The notes beneath the pieces are model-generated. The model saw only the letters and a program-made list of their open reading frames with translations. It was not told the origin of the DNA and made no database searches. A DNA stretch of 64,000 nucleotides, taken from assembly GCA_035577545.1 (NCBI GenBank), contig DATLVI010000004.1, positions 1-64,000 of the forward strand, given 5' to 3'. Source of the stretch: Verrucomicrobiia bacterium. Lineage in GTDB: Bacteria; Verrucomicrobiota; Verrucomicrobiia; Palsa-1439. This document shows, piece after piece, positions 7,967 through 15,462 of the stretch. The position numbers and the translations under genes were made by a program. Each line of letters opens with the position of its first letter. Position 1 is the first letter of the stretch.

Positions 7967-9467
7967 GAAGCATCAGGTCGTGGCGTGCTGCCGTGAGTTG
8001 GGGTTTCAAGGCGAGGGCCCGTTGCAGTTCCTCCCGCGCCCCCGCTTCCTTGTTCTCCATCAAATAGACCTCGCCAAGGCGCGCATGCGCCTCAGCAAAG
8101 TTGGGCTTCAACGCGACGGTCTTTTCCAGGTAACCCTCCGCCGTTGGCCAGTCCTGCTCCATGATCGACACTCCTGCGAGGCTGTAATAACCCACCGCCG
8201 ACCGCGGATTCTTCCGGACACAATCGCTCCACAACGCTTTCGGGTCGTGCCAGTCCGGGATGCGCGCCAGCGTCAACCCAATCAGGCAAACGCCCGTCAG
8301 CGGCCCGGCGAGAATAAGGATGACACGCTTCTTTTCCAACCATTCTGCGACCAGCACAAAAATCCCGAGCGCCGCAAGGTACAGGTACCGGTCCGCGCGC
8401 AGCGTCGGATGCGGCACGATCTGCAACACGGGCGCAAGACAGATCAGGAACCACGCGAGAGCAAAAATGGTCCAACGCCGCAACGTTCGCCCGCGCCAGG
8501 CCAGAACTGCCCACGCCACCAACCACAATAAGGTCACCATAACGCCCGGATTGCCGATGCTATCCACCGCCGTCACGGTGTAATGATTGCTCAACCGCGC
8601 GGGCCAGAACAGCGCGTCGAGATATTCGCCGACCACCTTGGTCATCGTCAAAACCCCCTCCGACAAGTTTCGAAACGGACTCGACAGTTGACCGGATCCT
8701 GCATGCCCGAGTACCCGCATCAGGGCCGCAAAACCGGCCGGCACAAAAAACAGCCACGTCCGTCGCAACGCCGCGGAGAATTTTCGCCGACGCAAACACA
8801 TTTCATAAAGCAGCAGCAACGCGGGCATGACGATTACCAGGGCGTGTGCCAGCACCGCAAGCATGAAGAGCACCAATGCCACAACTCTCCAGCGGGTCGC
8901 AGAGGACGACTTCTCGTCTGACTCGTCGATCCGCAAATACGCCAGCCAAGCCAGCAGAAACAGGCAGGCGCCGAGCACGTTCTTGCGTTCGGCGATCCAC
9001 GCGACGGTTTCAACCTGCACCGGATGCCACGCGAACCACGCGCCCGCCAGCACCGCGACCTCCGACACTCGTGTCCACCGCCACACCAGCAACACGACCA
9101 GAAACGCGTTCAACCCGTGCAGCAACGTTTGCGTCACGTGATATCCAAAAAAGTGCCCACCCCACACCCAATGATCGAGCGCAAGACTGATGTACGTGAG
9201 CGGATAGTAATCTGTGGAGAACGGCGCGGTGAAAATCAATTTGAACCCCGCCGCAACCGGCATCACCACAAGCGGATTCTGCAACACATTCTCGTCGTCA
9301 TCCCAGTAAAGCATCTGGTGGTTCCAAGTCCGCGCAAAGATCGCCACCGTGACCAGCCCGAGAATGAGCGCCGCCATCAGGACATGACGTGGAATGCGCC
9401 CACTGCCACTCGCTGCTTCATTACTTGGCAGCACCTCCGCCTGCTGGTAGTCTGGCGCTGGCTTCAC
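7947..9467 (-). CDS. TMTC-like multi-pass membrane protein with C-terminal TPR repeats
   Basis: About 506 residues from GTG 9467. The N-terminal two thirds hold around ten membrane helices with the motif YWDDDENVLQNPLVV after helix 1 and STDYYPLTYISLALDHW, typical of GT-C/TMTC-like (O-mannosyltransferase-related) proteins that are common in Verrucomicrobiota and Planctomycetes. The last ~90 residues are two to three TPR units (AVGYYSLAGVSIMEQ..., AEAHARLGEVYLMENKEAG...). The frame is open to 9629, but that would overlap the divergent gene starting at 9526, so a start near 9467 is likelier; the exact codon is uncertain. Activity and substrate are unknown. Confidence 0.75.
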   Translation of the reverse strand: MKPAPDYQQAEVLPSNEAASGSGRIPRHVLMAALILGLVTVAIFARTWNHQMLYWDDDENVLQNPLVVMPVAAGFKLIFTAPFSTDYYPLTYISLALDHWVWGGHFFGYHVTQTLLHGLNAFLVVLLVWRWTRVSEVAVLAGAWFAWHPVQVETVAWIAERKNVLGACLFLLAWLAYLRIDESDEKSSSATRWRVVALVLFMLAVLAHALVIVMPALLLLYEMCLRRRKFSAALRRTWLFFVPAGFAALMRVLGHAGSGQLSSPFRNLSEGVLTMTKVVGEYLDALFWPARLSNHYTVTAVDSIGNPGVMVTLLWLVAWAVLAWRGRTLRRWTIFALAWFLICLAPVLQIVPHPTLRADRYLYLAALGIFVLVAEWLEKKRVILILAGPLTGVCLIGLTLARIPDWHDPKALWSDCVRKNPRSAVGYYSLAGVSIMEQDWPTAEGYLEKTVALKPNFAEAHARLGEVYLMENKEAGAREELQRALALKPQLTAARHDLMLLEQRHP

Positions 9468-9525
9468 AACCGCAGAGTATAACAACGCCCATGAGCGGCC
9501 AGCAAGCCACGGCAGAGAAGCAACC

Positions 9526-11202
9526 GTGAAAAAGTTCCGAGTAATCCTGCGCTGGGTTTGGAAATCCGTGCTCGTCCTTTTGGTGGTCCTCGTTGCCTTC
9601 ATCCTCGAAGAAAACATCCGTGGCCGCATCCTACTCGCCCGTTACAAAGCCGAACTCCGCGCCAAAGGCGAGAAGTTGGCGCTGGGAGAAATTGATTTGC
9701 CGAAGCCGCCTGCGGGAGGCAACGGCGTACCCGCATTGTTGGCAGTAGTCGATGAAGTTATCACTAACTCCAAGGCCAACCCCTTGGGCTGGTATGGACT
9801 CGCCATACCGATATTTACTTCTGCAGGACGCAGGGAGGTGTTGCACCTGCAAGAACGACTTACAGACCGGCGACCGTCACCTCCTGTAATCCCTTCTGGC
9901 GAGAATCGATCGAGGCCCGGAGAGGTGGAGGAACAGCCCTATGTCCCAACGCTACCGCCGACATGCAGTTGGGATGAGCTGACCAAGAACCTTGCCGCTG
10001 TCAGCAATGCGTTGGAAAACGCCAGAGTCGCGGCGCGTCAACCGTTGCTCGGCATCGAGCTGGATTACACAAGAGACCTGGACAAGCAGTTGCCTCATCT
10101 GGAAAGGATACGGCACTTACGGGAATGGCTTGCGGCGTCTGCGATGGAAGCATTGCATCGCGGGAATCTGAACACCGCGTTGGACGATATCACGACACTT
10201 GCGGCGTTGGTGCGGCTCCAGAAGGACGAGCGGATGGTTGGCGTACAGGTTTTGCGCCTGCGTACGGCGAATCTTGGACTACACGTGACGTGGGAGGCCC
10301 TCCAATCTGAAGGTTTGACGGACCAGCAGTTGGCGAGGCTCCAGGAAGACTGGCAAGGCGCGGGATGCCTACCTGATTATGTCCCAAGCTTGGAAGTGGA
10401 GAGGGTGACATCCCTGCGAGTTTATGATCGTGTCGCGCTCAAAGACGTGGTTGGTTATTGCTCCTCTGGCGGAAATCGACGGTTGGATTGGGCTGATTTT
10501 CTCGCGTACGCACTCTCTTGCGTGGGGTTAAGCAGTTATGGGTCGGAAGATTTGCAAAGCGGAGTAAAGGGCGAGTTGGAAAACTGGAAGGACTGGTTGA
10601 CGTCGGTAGTCCACTGGTTTGTGTGGCGAACTGCGTGGGAACAGCAGGACGAGCTCCACGCTTTGCGTCAATGGCAAGACAACGTGGACGGAGCGCGAGA
10701 GGTAGTCATGCGAAAGTCATTGACAGCTTGGTCGGTAAAGCCCGAGCGTCGATGGACGCACTATAATCAGTGGCGTTATCTGCTTTACGGCACGAGCTAT
10801 GGTGCGTACACCCAGATCCATGAAGCCGTCCAATATGAAACGTTACGGGAGATGACAGTCGCTGCTGTTGCCCTCAACCGCTACAAACTGCGTACCGGCA
10901 CTTACCCAGCCAATCTGTCGCTTCTCGTGCCTGAGTTTCTGCCGGCGCTGCCGCATGATTGGATGGATGGTAAGCCGCTACACTACAGTCTGAACGCGGA
11001 CGGAACTTTCACGTTGTATTCCGTGAACGATGATGGTGTCGATAATGGAGGCGACCCGAATCCCTTGCCGCCAAGGACGGGTTCTCGGATGTGGGACGGC
11101 CGCGATGCGGTATGGCCTATGCCAGCGACCCAGGACGAAGTGGAAGCGTGGAAGTTAAGACGGTCGCAGCAAACGCAATCGAGAGGCAGATCACAGCGCT
11201 GA
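9526..11202 (+). CDS. Membrane-anchored protein of unknown function
   Basis: 558 residues starting with GTG. Residues ~10-28 form one strong hydrophobic helix (VWKSVLVLLVVLVAFIL) preceded by positive charges, so the long remainder should be outside the cytoplasm. The body is alpha-helical and acidic or neutral with no motif I recognise. Near the C-terminus, LNRYKLRTGTYPANLSLLVPEFLP followed by a YSLNADGTFTLYSV... segment resembles the C-terminal part of type II secretion pseudopilin-like sequences seen in PVC genomes, but the rest does not. It is divergent from the TPR gene, and its last 12 bp overlap the convergent HicB-like gene. Confidence is for the gene being real. Confidence 0.7.
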   Translation: MKKFRVILRWVWKSVLVLLVVLVAFILEENIRGRILLARYKAELRAKGEKLALGEIDLPKPPAGGNGVPALLAVVDEVITNSKANPLGWYGLAIPIFTSAGRREVLHLQERLTDRRPSPPVIPSGENRSRPGEVEEQPYVPTLPPTCSWDELTKNLAAVSNALENARVAARQPLLGIELDYTRDLDKQLPHLERIRHLREWLAASAMEALHRGNLNTALDDITTLAALVRLQKDERMVGVQVLRLRTANLGLHVTWEALQSEGLTDQQLARLQEDWQGAGCLPDYVPSLEVERVTSLRVYDRVALKDVVGYCSSGGNRRLDWADFLAYALSCVGLSSYGSEDLQSGVKGELENWKDWLTSVVHWFVWRTAWEQQDELHALRQWQDNVDGAREVVMRKSLTAWSVKPERRWTHYNQWRYLLYGTSYGAYTQIHEAVQYETLREMTVAAVALNRYKLRTGTYPANLSLLVPEFLPALPHDWMDGKPLHYSLNADGTFTLYSVNDDGVDNGGDPNPLPPRTGSRMWDGRDAVWPMPATQDEVEAWKLRRSQQTQSRGRSQR

Positions 11203-11391
11203 GACAACATTCAATTCGACGTAATCGTCATTGACCGTGGTGCAGGGGCAGAGTTCGAGGCGATAACGAATCTCGTCGCGGAGGGAGTCGAGAGCGTTGG
11301 TGGGGCTGAGGCCCTGGGCGCTGCAAGCCATGCTTTCGCACTCTGCCACGAAGCCGTCACCGCCAGCTTCCACTGTTACGTCAAACCTCAC
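11191..11391 (-). CDS. HicB-like small protein at the end of the BMC operon
   Basis: 66 residues. The fold pattern FDVTVEAGGDGFVAECESM...ALDSLRDEIRYRLE matches the small HicB/DUF1902-type alpha-beta domain (strand, strand, helix). HicB proteins are usually antitoxins paired with HicA, but no HicA frame is nearby and no DNA-binding tail is present. It starts 12 bp after the last BMC-P gene, so it is probably co-transcribed with the microcompartment genes. A structural or regulatory role there is conceivable but unsupported. Its 3' end overlaps the convergent 9526-11202 gene by 12 bp. Confidence 0.65.
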   Translation of the reverse strand: MRFDVTVEAGGDGFVAECESMACSAQGLSPTNALDSLRDEIRYRLELCPCTTVNDDYVELNVVSAL

Positions 11392-11403
11392 AACGCACCA
11401 AAC

Positions 11404-11676
11404 TTACGTCATGGCTTCGACATGGTCAACTATCGCCACAATGATGGAACGTAGCGGCGCCTTGCTGTCTTTTACGATCTGTCGCGCGGAATTGCCTTCA
11501 TCGATGACCAACACGCGCTCGCCGACGCCGACACCCACGCCGCCATCGATGGCGATGAGATAGCCGCCAGCCTTCCCAGCGAAATCCTCTTTCTCGACGA
11601 TCATCAACTTCTTCCCGTCGTAAAACGGATGATTGATCGTCGAAACGATATTGCCCCTGACAGTGCCGATGATCAT
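11404..11676 (-). CDS. BMC-P shell vertex protein (EutN/CcmL family), copy 1
   Basis: 90 residues, the normal length of a pentameric microcompartment vertex protein. It opens with the family pattern MIIGTVRGNIVSTINHP, has the central AIDGGVGVGVGERVLVIDEGNSAR segment that forms the pore-side loop, and ends in SIIVAIVDHVE. Pentamers cap the twelve vertices of the shell. It is the third BMC-P gene of the operon, separated by about 80 bp with a stem-loop from the BMC-P gene upstream, whereas most junctions in the operon are much tighter. Confidence 0.93.
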   Translation of the reverse strand: MIIGTVRGNIVSTINHPFYDGKKLMIVEKEDFAGKAGGYLIAIDGGVGVGVGERVLVIDEGNSARQIVKDSKAPLRSIIVAIVDHVEAMT

Positions 11677-11705
11677 CTTAGATCCAATCCGTTCGACATC
11701 GATTT

Positions 11706-11726
11706 CCTCTCCCCTTGGGGGAGAGG
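11706..11726. repeat. Stem-loop repeat between two BMC-P genes
   Basis: A 9-bp perfect inverted repeat (CCTCTCCCC / GGGGAGAGG, 3-nt loop) followed on the plus strand by ATTAAGGTGAGGGG. Elements of this look (CTCTCCCC-loop-GGGGAGAGG-ATTAAGGTGAGGGG) are widespread dispersed intergenic hairpins in bacteria. It sits in the only sizeable gap in the distal half of the BMC operon. It lacks a T-run on the operon strand, so it is more likely an mRNA stabiliser or partial attenuator than a true terminator. Confidence 0.65.
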
Positions 11727-11754
11727 ATTAAGGTGAGGGGTCTTTGCCTCATTC

Positions 11755-12024
11755 CTATTCCGCATGCAATTCATCCACAATTCCGACGATCGCGTGATCG
11801 ACAGGCACAAACCACGGCTCCAGCAGCATCGCCGCCTCGCGTCCGCCTTCGTAATACACCAACTCTTCAGGCCCCGCCATGCGCGTGCCATCGCAGGCGA
11901 CGACAGGTTCGCCCTTCGGTTGGCCCTGTTTATCGAGCGGCTGAATCCAGAGCATCGGGACGCCTTCGAGTCCCGTGTATACGACACACGGCGTGAGCGT
12001 ACCGATGACCTTGCCCAACAGCAT
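11755..12024 (-). CDS. BMC-P shell vertex protein (EutN/CcmL family), copy 2
   Basis: 89 residues with the family opening MLLGKVIGTLTPCVVYTGLEG and the closing HAIVGIVDELHAE. The segment LWIQPLDKQGQPKGEPVVACDG and the pore region AGPEELVYYEGGREAAMLL are diverged from the other two copies, which suggests the three vertex proteins are not interchangeable. The start codon shares one base with the stop of the BMC-T gene upstream, so the pair is translationally coupled. Several distinct BMC-P proteins per locus is common in BMC operons. Confidence 0.92.
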   Translation of the reverse strand: MLLGKVIGTLTPCVVYTGLEGVPMLWIQPLDKQGQPKGEPVVACDGTRMAGPEELVYYEGGREAAMLLEPWFVPVDHAIVGIVDELHAE

Positions 12025-12638
12025 TACGACGCCTCCTCGCCTTCGAGTTCGTGCAACTTGGCATCGAGGTACCGCGTCGTGTCATCAAGTTGTTTGGCGA
12101 GCGCTTCATGAGGACGCGCGATGATGCGGTAATGCGTGAAAGCCTGCCGTCCGCGCAGGAAATCGCTGGCGATATTCATGGCCGACTGGACTTCCTCCAA
12201 CTCACCACTATACAGGCTGATGGCTTTGCCCGACATCTCGTACTCCGCAAGCCGCAACTCGACCAAATTCACGTCCGTCCCTTTGATAGCGACTTCCGCG
12301 GCGCGGACGTTGGCGGCAATCGTATCCGTCTCCAAAATAGCCACCGAACCTTGCTCGGAATTGGTCCGCTTGCCCAACATCGCATCATGAATCTTCGCAT
12401 GCACATCCGGCAGGAACGCGTGGTCCAGCACGCTGCCGGCGCCGATGACAAGCGCCTCGCTGAGTGATTCGCCAACGCTGCCTGTCGTGCCGCCGAAGAT
12501 GGTGAGATAGCGACCGCCGCTGACCGTCCCACCCTTGATCATGGCAATGGGCGCCTTCTTCAGGATCGCATCAGACGTATAGAGACCGTCGGCGATGCTG
12601 CTGAATTCGATAACCGCGATGGCGGGGTATTTCTTCAC
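12024..12638 (-). CDS. BMC-T shell protein (tandem BMC domains)
   Basis: 204 residues containing two BMC (PF00936-like) domains in tandem, so a trimer forms a pseudohexameric tile. Domain 1 starts PAIAVIEFSSIADGLYTSDAILKKAPI and domain 2 starts at about residue 108 with GSVAILETDTIAANVRAAEVAIKG. Within domain 1, KGGTVSGGRYLTIFGG is the pore-proximal strand and loop; such trimeric tiles may pass bulky molecules or electrons. No iron-sulfur cysteine is apparent at the pore. The gene overlaps the aldehyde dehydrogenase gene upstream by 4 bp and the BMC-P gene downstream by 1 bp. Confidence 0.9.
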   Translation of the reverse strand: MKKYPAIAVIEFSSIADGLYTSDAILKKAPIAMIKGGTVSGGRYLTIFGGTTGSVGESLSEALVIGAGSVLDHAFLPDVHAKIHDAMLGKRTNSEQGSVAILETDTIAANVRAAEVAIKGTDVNLVELRLAEYEMSGKAISLYSGELEEVQSAMNIASDFLRGRQAFTHYRIIARPHEALAKQLDDTTRYLDAKLHELEGEEAS

Positions 12639-14089
12639 ACAATTCTAAACGCGCCGACCAGCGTGCAGCGCCGCCAGCGTGAAAAACTCTTCGGGGTCGT
12701 CATGCCTTCGCCCGTGGGGCTGGCGATGGTGAACGACGTGGGACCTTCGCCCTTGAATCCAAGCCCCGCCTGCGACGGGCCGTTCTTGACGAAGATGCTG
12801 GCGTTGCACTCGCGCGCCATGCGGCTAAGGTTCGAAAGATTGTCCGAATGCATGACGAACGTGTGCCGTCGCGGATGCTCAAGTTGCATCGCAAAATCGA
12901 TGCCCTCGTCGGCGTCCCGCACGCGCGTGACCGGGAAAATCGGCATCATCTGTTCGGTCCAGAGCAGGGGATGATCGTGGTCCACCTCGCAAATACCGAG
13001 ACGAATGCTGTCGTCGCAACGGATGCCCGCCTTCTGCAGGATGACGCTCGCGCTCTTGCCGATGAGCGAGCGGTCAATGTCCGCTTCCTGCCGCGGGCCA
13101 TGGGTTTGCTTGAACACCACCTTCTCGACCGCGGCCAGTTGTTCCTTCGTGATCAAGTACGCGCCGTTGTAACTCATCGCCTTGATAAGCTGGTCCGCCA
13201 CGCTGGAAACGACGAGGCATTCCTTCTCATCAGCACAGATAATGTTGTTGTCGAAGGACGCGCCAAAAACGATGTCGCGCGCGGCCTTGTCAATGTCCGC
13301 CGTCTCATCCACGACCACGGGCGGATTGCCGGGCCCGGCGCAGATGGCGCGTTTGCCGCTCGCCATCGCGGCCTGCACAACGCCACCGCCGCCCGTAACG
13401 ACAACGAGGCGCACGCCCGAGTGCTTCATCAATCCCTGCGCGCTTTCGACCGTCGGGTTCGCCACGCAGGTAATCAGGTTGCGCGGCCCACCAGCAGCAA
13501 CGACAGCCTTATTGATGAGCGCAACATTATGGCAGGAGCACCGCTTGGCGTTCGGGTGGACATTAAACACCACCGCATTCCCCGCCGAAAGCATCGCAAT
13601 CGTATTATTAATGATCGTCGAAGTCGGATTGGTCGTCGGCGTGATGGCTCCGATAACGCCAAACGGCGCCGGCTCGGTGAGCGTCAAGCCATCGTCACCG
13701 GTAACAGTGTGAGAGAGTAGATCTTCCGTGCCGGGCGTTTTCTCGGTGACCAGTTGGTTCTTGAGGATCTTGTCCTCGTAACGCCCGAGCCCCGTTTCTT
13801 CGTGCGCCATCCGCGCCAGCGCGCTGCCATGTTCCCGCATCGACTGCCGAATCGCAGCGATGATCTCATTGCGCTTCTTCAAGCCCTGCTGGTCGAACTG
13901 GCAAAAGGCGATGCTGGCCGCCTTGACCGCTTCGTCGATGGTGTCGAAGATGCCGATGTCCCGCAACGGCGCGGAAGCAGAAGCCGACGAGGATGAGGCT
14001 GCCGGTGCGGACGCGCCGCCGCGTCCCGTGAGGTCGGCGACGATGCGTTGCGCGATAAGATCGATTTCCTGCTCGCTAAGTCCTGCCAT
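12635..14089 (-). CDS. CoA-acylating aldehyde dehydrogenase of the microcompartment (PduP/EutE-like)
   Basis: 484 residues. It converts an aldehyde, here most likely acetaldehyde, with CoA and NAD+ to the acyl-CoA inside the shell. Residues ~5-20 form an amphipathic helix (SEQEIDLIAQRIVADL) followed by an Ala/Ser/Pro linker to ~41, the architecture of an N-terminal encapsulation peptide. The catalytic domain has FGVIGAITPTTNPTSTIINN, GPGNPPVVVD and the catalytic cysteine C285 in NNIICADEKE. Closest well-known families are PduP, EutE and the BMC enzymes of PVC bacteria. No PduL phosphotransacylase or alcohol dehydrogenase gene is in this operon, so the CoA and NAD recycling partners are not visible. 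Confidence 0.94.
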   Translation of the reverse strand: MAGLSEQEIDLIAQRIVADLTGRGGASAPAASSSSASASAPLRDIGIFDTIDEAVKAASIAFCQFDQQGLKKRNEIIAAIRQSMREHGSALARMAHEETGLGRYEDKILKNQLVTEKTPGTEDLLSHTVTGDDGLTLTEPAPFGVIGAITPTTNPTSTIINNTIAMLSAGNAVVFNVHPNAKRCSCHNVALINKAVVAAGGPRNLITCVANPTVESAQGLMKHSGVRLVVVTGGGGVVQAAMASGKRAICAGPGNPPVVVDETADIDKAARDIVFGASFDNNIICADEKECLVVSSVADQLIKAMSYNGAYLITKEQLAAVEKVVFKQTHGPRQEADIDRSLIGKSASVILQKAGIRCDDSIRLGICEVDHDHPLLWTEQMMPIFPVTRVRDADEGIDFAMQLEHPRRHTFVMHSDNLSNLSRMARECNASIFVKNGPSQAGLGFKGEGPTSFTIASPTGEGMTTPKSFSRWRRCTLVGAFRIV

Positions 14090-14095
14090 GGCGCA

Positions 14096-14386
14096 CTAAT
14101 CCTTTCGATACTTCTCGGTGCCGCCGATTTCCCAGCTGTCCACGATGGCCATGATGACCGCATCGCACGGCCGGTCTTTCGTGGCGAGGGTCTGGCGCGC
14201 CGAACTGCCCGTGGCAATCAACACCAACTCGCCAGGACCGGCGCCGACCGCATCGACGGCCACCACCTGCCCGCCGGTTTCTTTGCCTTCGGGATCGACG
14301 TGCTTGACCAGCATGAACTTCAACCCGTCCATGCTGGACTCCTTGCGCGTGGCGACGACGGTGCCGACAACTTTGCCAAGATTCAT
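14096..14386 (-). CDS. BMC-P shell vertex protein (EutN/CcmL family), copy 3
   Basis: 96 residues from ATG 14386, chosen over an upstream in-frame start at 14431 because it begins with the canonical [15 protein letters not shown] and has a GGGAG ribosome-binding site 9 nt ahead. The pore-side region [21 protein letters not shown] is closer to classical EutN/CcmL sequences than the other two copies. The C-terminus carries a short extension ([13 protein letters not shown]). It lies 6 bp upstream of the aldehyde dehydrogenase gene. Confidence 0.93.
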   Translation of the reverse strand: MNLGKVVGTVVATRKESSMDGLKFMLVKHVDPEGKETGGQVVAVDAVGAGPGELVLIATGSSARQTLATKDRPCDAVIMAIVDSWEIGGTEKYRKD

Positions 14387-14458
14387 AAGCAAAAACTCCC
14401 AGTGAGACTGCTGGCCGCCGCGTTGGCGCAAACGACCGGCAGTCCACGGAGTGAATTG

Positions 14459-14755
14459 TTATTTCTTGGCAGCTTTGTTGCCACGTCCCAGCGGGACGAC
14501 GGTGTCGACGTTCTCGTGCGGACGCGCGATGACGTGGACTGCCACCACTTCGCCCACGCGGCTGGCCGCCGTGCGCCCGGCATCAGTCGCGGCCTTCACC
14601 GCGGCGACATCGCCACGAATGACCGCCGTAACGTAACCGCCGCCCGTCTTCTCGTAACTCACGAGTTCAACCTTGGCGGCTTTCACCATCGCGTCGGCCC
14701 CTTCCACCATCGCGGCGAAGGAACGTGCTTCGAGCAAACCTAATGCATCTGCCAT
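14459..14755 (-). CDS. BMC-H hexameric shell protein
   Basis: 98 residues, a single BMC domain and the only BMC-H in the operon, so it should build most of the shell facets. The sequence shows [20 protein letters not shown], then [22 protein letters not shown], the conserved strand with the pore-lining loop, and the edge motif [13 protein letters not shown] short basic tail (RGNKAAKK) follows. The gene is separated by about 50 bp from the CsoS1D-like gene upstream. Confidence 0.95.
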   Translation of the reverse strand: MADALGLLEARSFAAMVEGADAMVKAAKVELVSYEKTGGGYVTAVIRGDVAAVKAATDAGRTAASRVGEVVAVHVIARPHENVDTVVPLGRGNKAAKK

Positions 14756-14806
14756 GTGCGGATCTCCTTACGTTTTTTGTGATCGGTTCAAATTGTTGGT
14801 TGCGGT

Positions 14807-15442
14807 CTAACCGCCGCCACTGCCCTTCATCTCGCGGCCCGTGACGCTGTTGATTGCCTGCTCGGCGGCTTTGGCGGCGACATCGATGTCCTTTTCGTCG
14901 CCCCCGAGATAGATGCGGCCGAAGCTGCCGAACGCGCGGATTTCCAGGATGTTTATCTCCGCGGCCTTCTCCGCCTCGTTCGCCGCAAACGCAGCGTACG
15001 CCGCCGGCGCGCACTCCATCGTGAAGAGCGTATGACCGGGCAGGATCATGTTGCCATGACGCGTGCGGTTGATGAGCATTGTATGATAATCGTCAATGCG
15101 ACGGATGATGCTGCTGCTGAAAATCTGGGGCTTGTAACGCCCTTCCTCTTTGAGATCGAGCGCTTGAAGGATGGCCGCGCCCGCCTGGCGCACATCGGCC
15201 TGGGACTCAGAATGAATTTCGAGCATCCCGTACAAGCGCTCGATGATCTGCATGCCGGGCGTGACCTTGGTGGACTTGAGCGCAACGTCGGTGACACGGT
15301 TGATCTCCATGCCGGGCGAAATCTCGACGAAGAGCGACGCCTGCCCCGCGATCGGCAGGAAGCCCTGCGAGACCGTGGCGAAAAACGACGCCACCTGCGG
15401 CTGCAGGCTATCGAGAAAAATGTAAGAGCGTAGATCGGCCAT
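14807..15442 (-). CDS. CsoS1D/CcmP-like trimeric shell protein (BMC-T, permuted tandem domains)
   Basis: 211 residues. The N-terminus MADLRSYIFLDSLQPQVASF, then QGFLPIAGQ, SPGMEINRVTDVALK and IIERLYGMLEIHS, follow the carboxysome protein CsoS1D almost position by position as I recall that sequence. The second half repeats the theme with ILPGHTLFTMECAPA and INILEIRAFGSFGRIYLGG. In CsoS1D a Glu-Arg pair gates the large central pore; the equivalent here is E68-R69 in IIERLYG. Proteins of this type can stack face to face and act as airlock-like pores for large metabolites. It is the second gene of the operon, directly behind rpiB-deoC. Confidence 0.92.
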   Translation of the reverse strand: MADLRSYIFLDSLQPQVASFFATVSQGFLPIAGQASLFVEISPGMEINRVTDVALKSTKVTPGMQIIERLYGMLEIHSESQADVRQAGAAILQALDLKEEGRYKPQIFSSSIIRRIDDYHTMLINRTRHGNMILPGHTLFTMECAPAAYAAFAANEAEKAAEINILEIRAFGSFGRIYLGGDEKDIDVAAKAAEQAINSVTGREMKGSGGG

Positions 15443-15462
15443 GTTTTATCCTTTCGTATCCT

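Noticed and set aside
11191-11391. HicB-like protein as half of a toxin-antitoxin pair
   Set aside because: No HicA-like frame is adjacent on either side.
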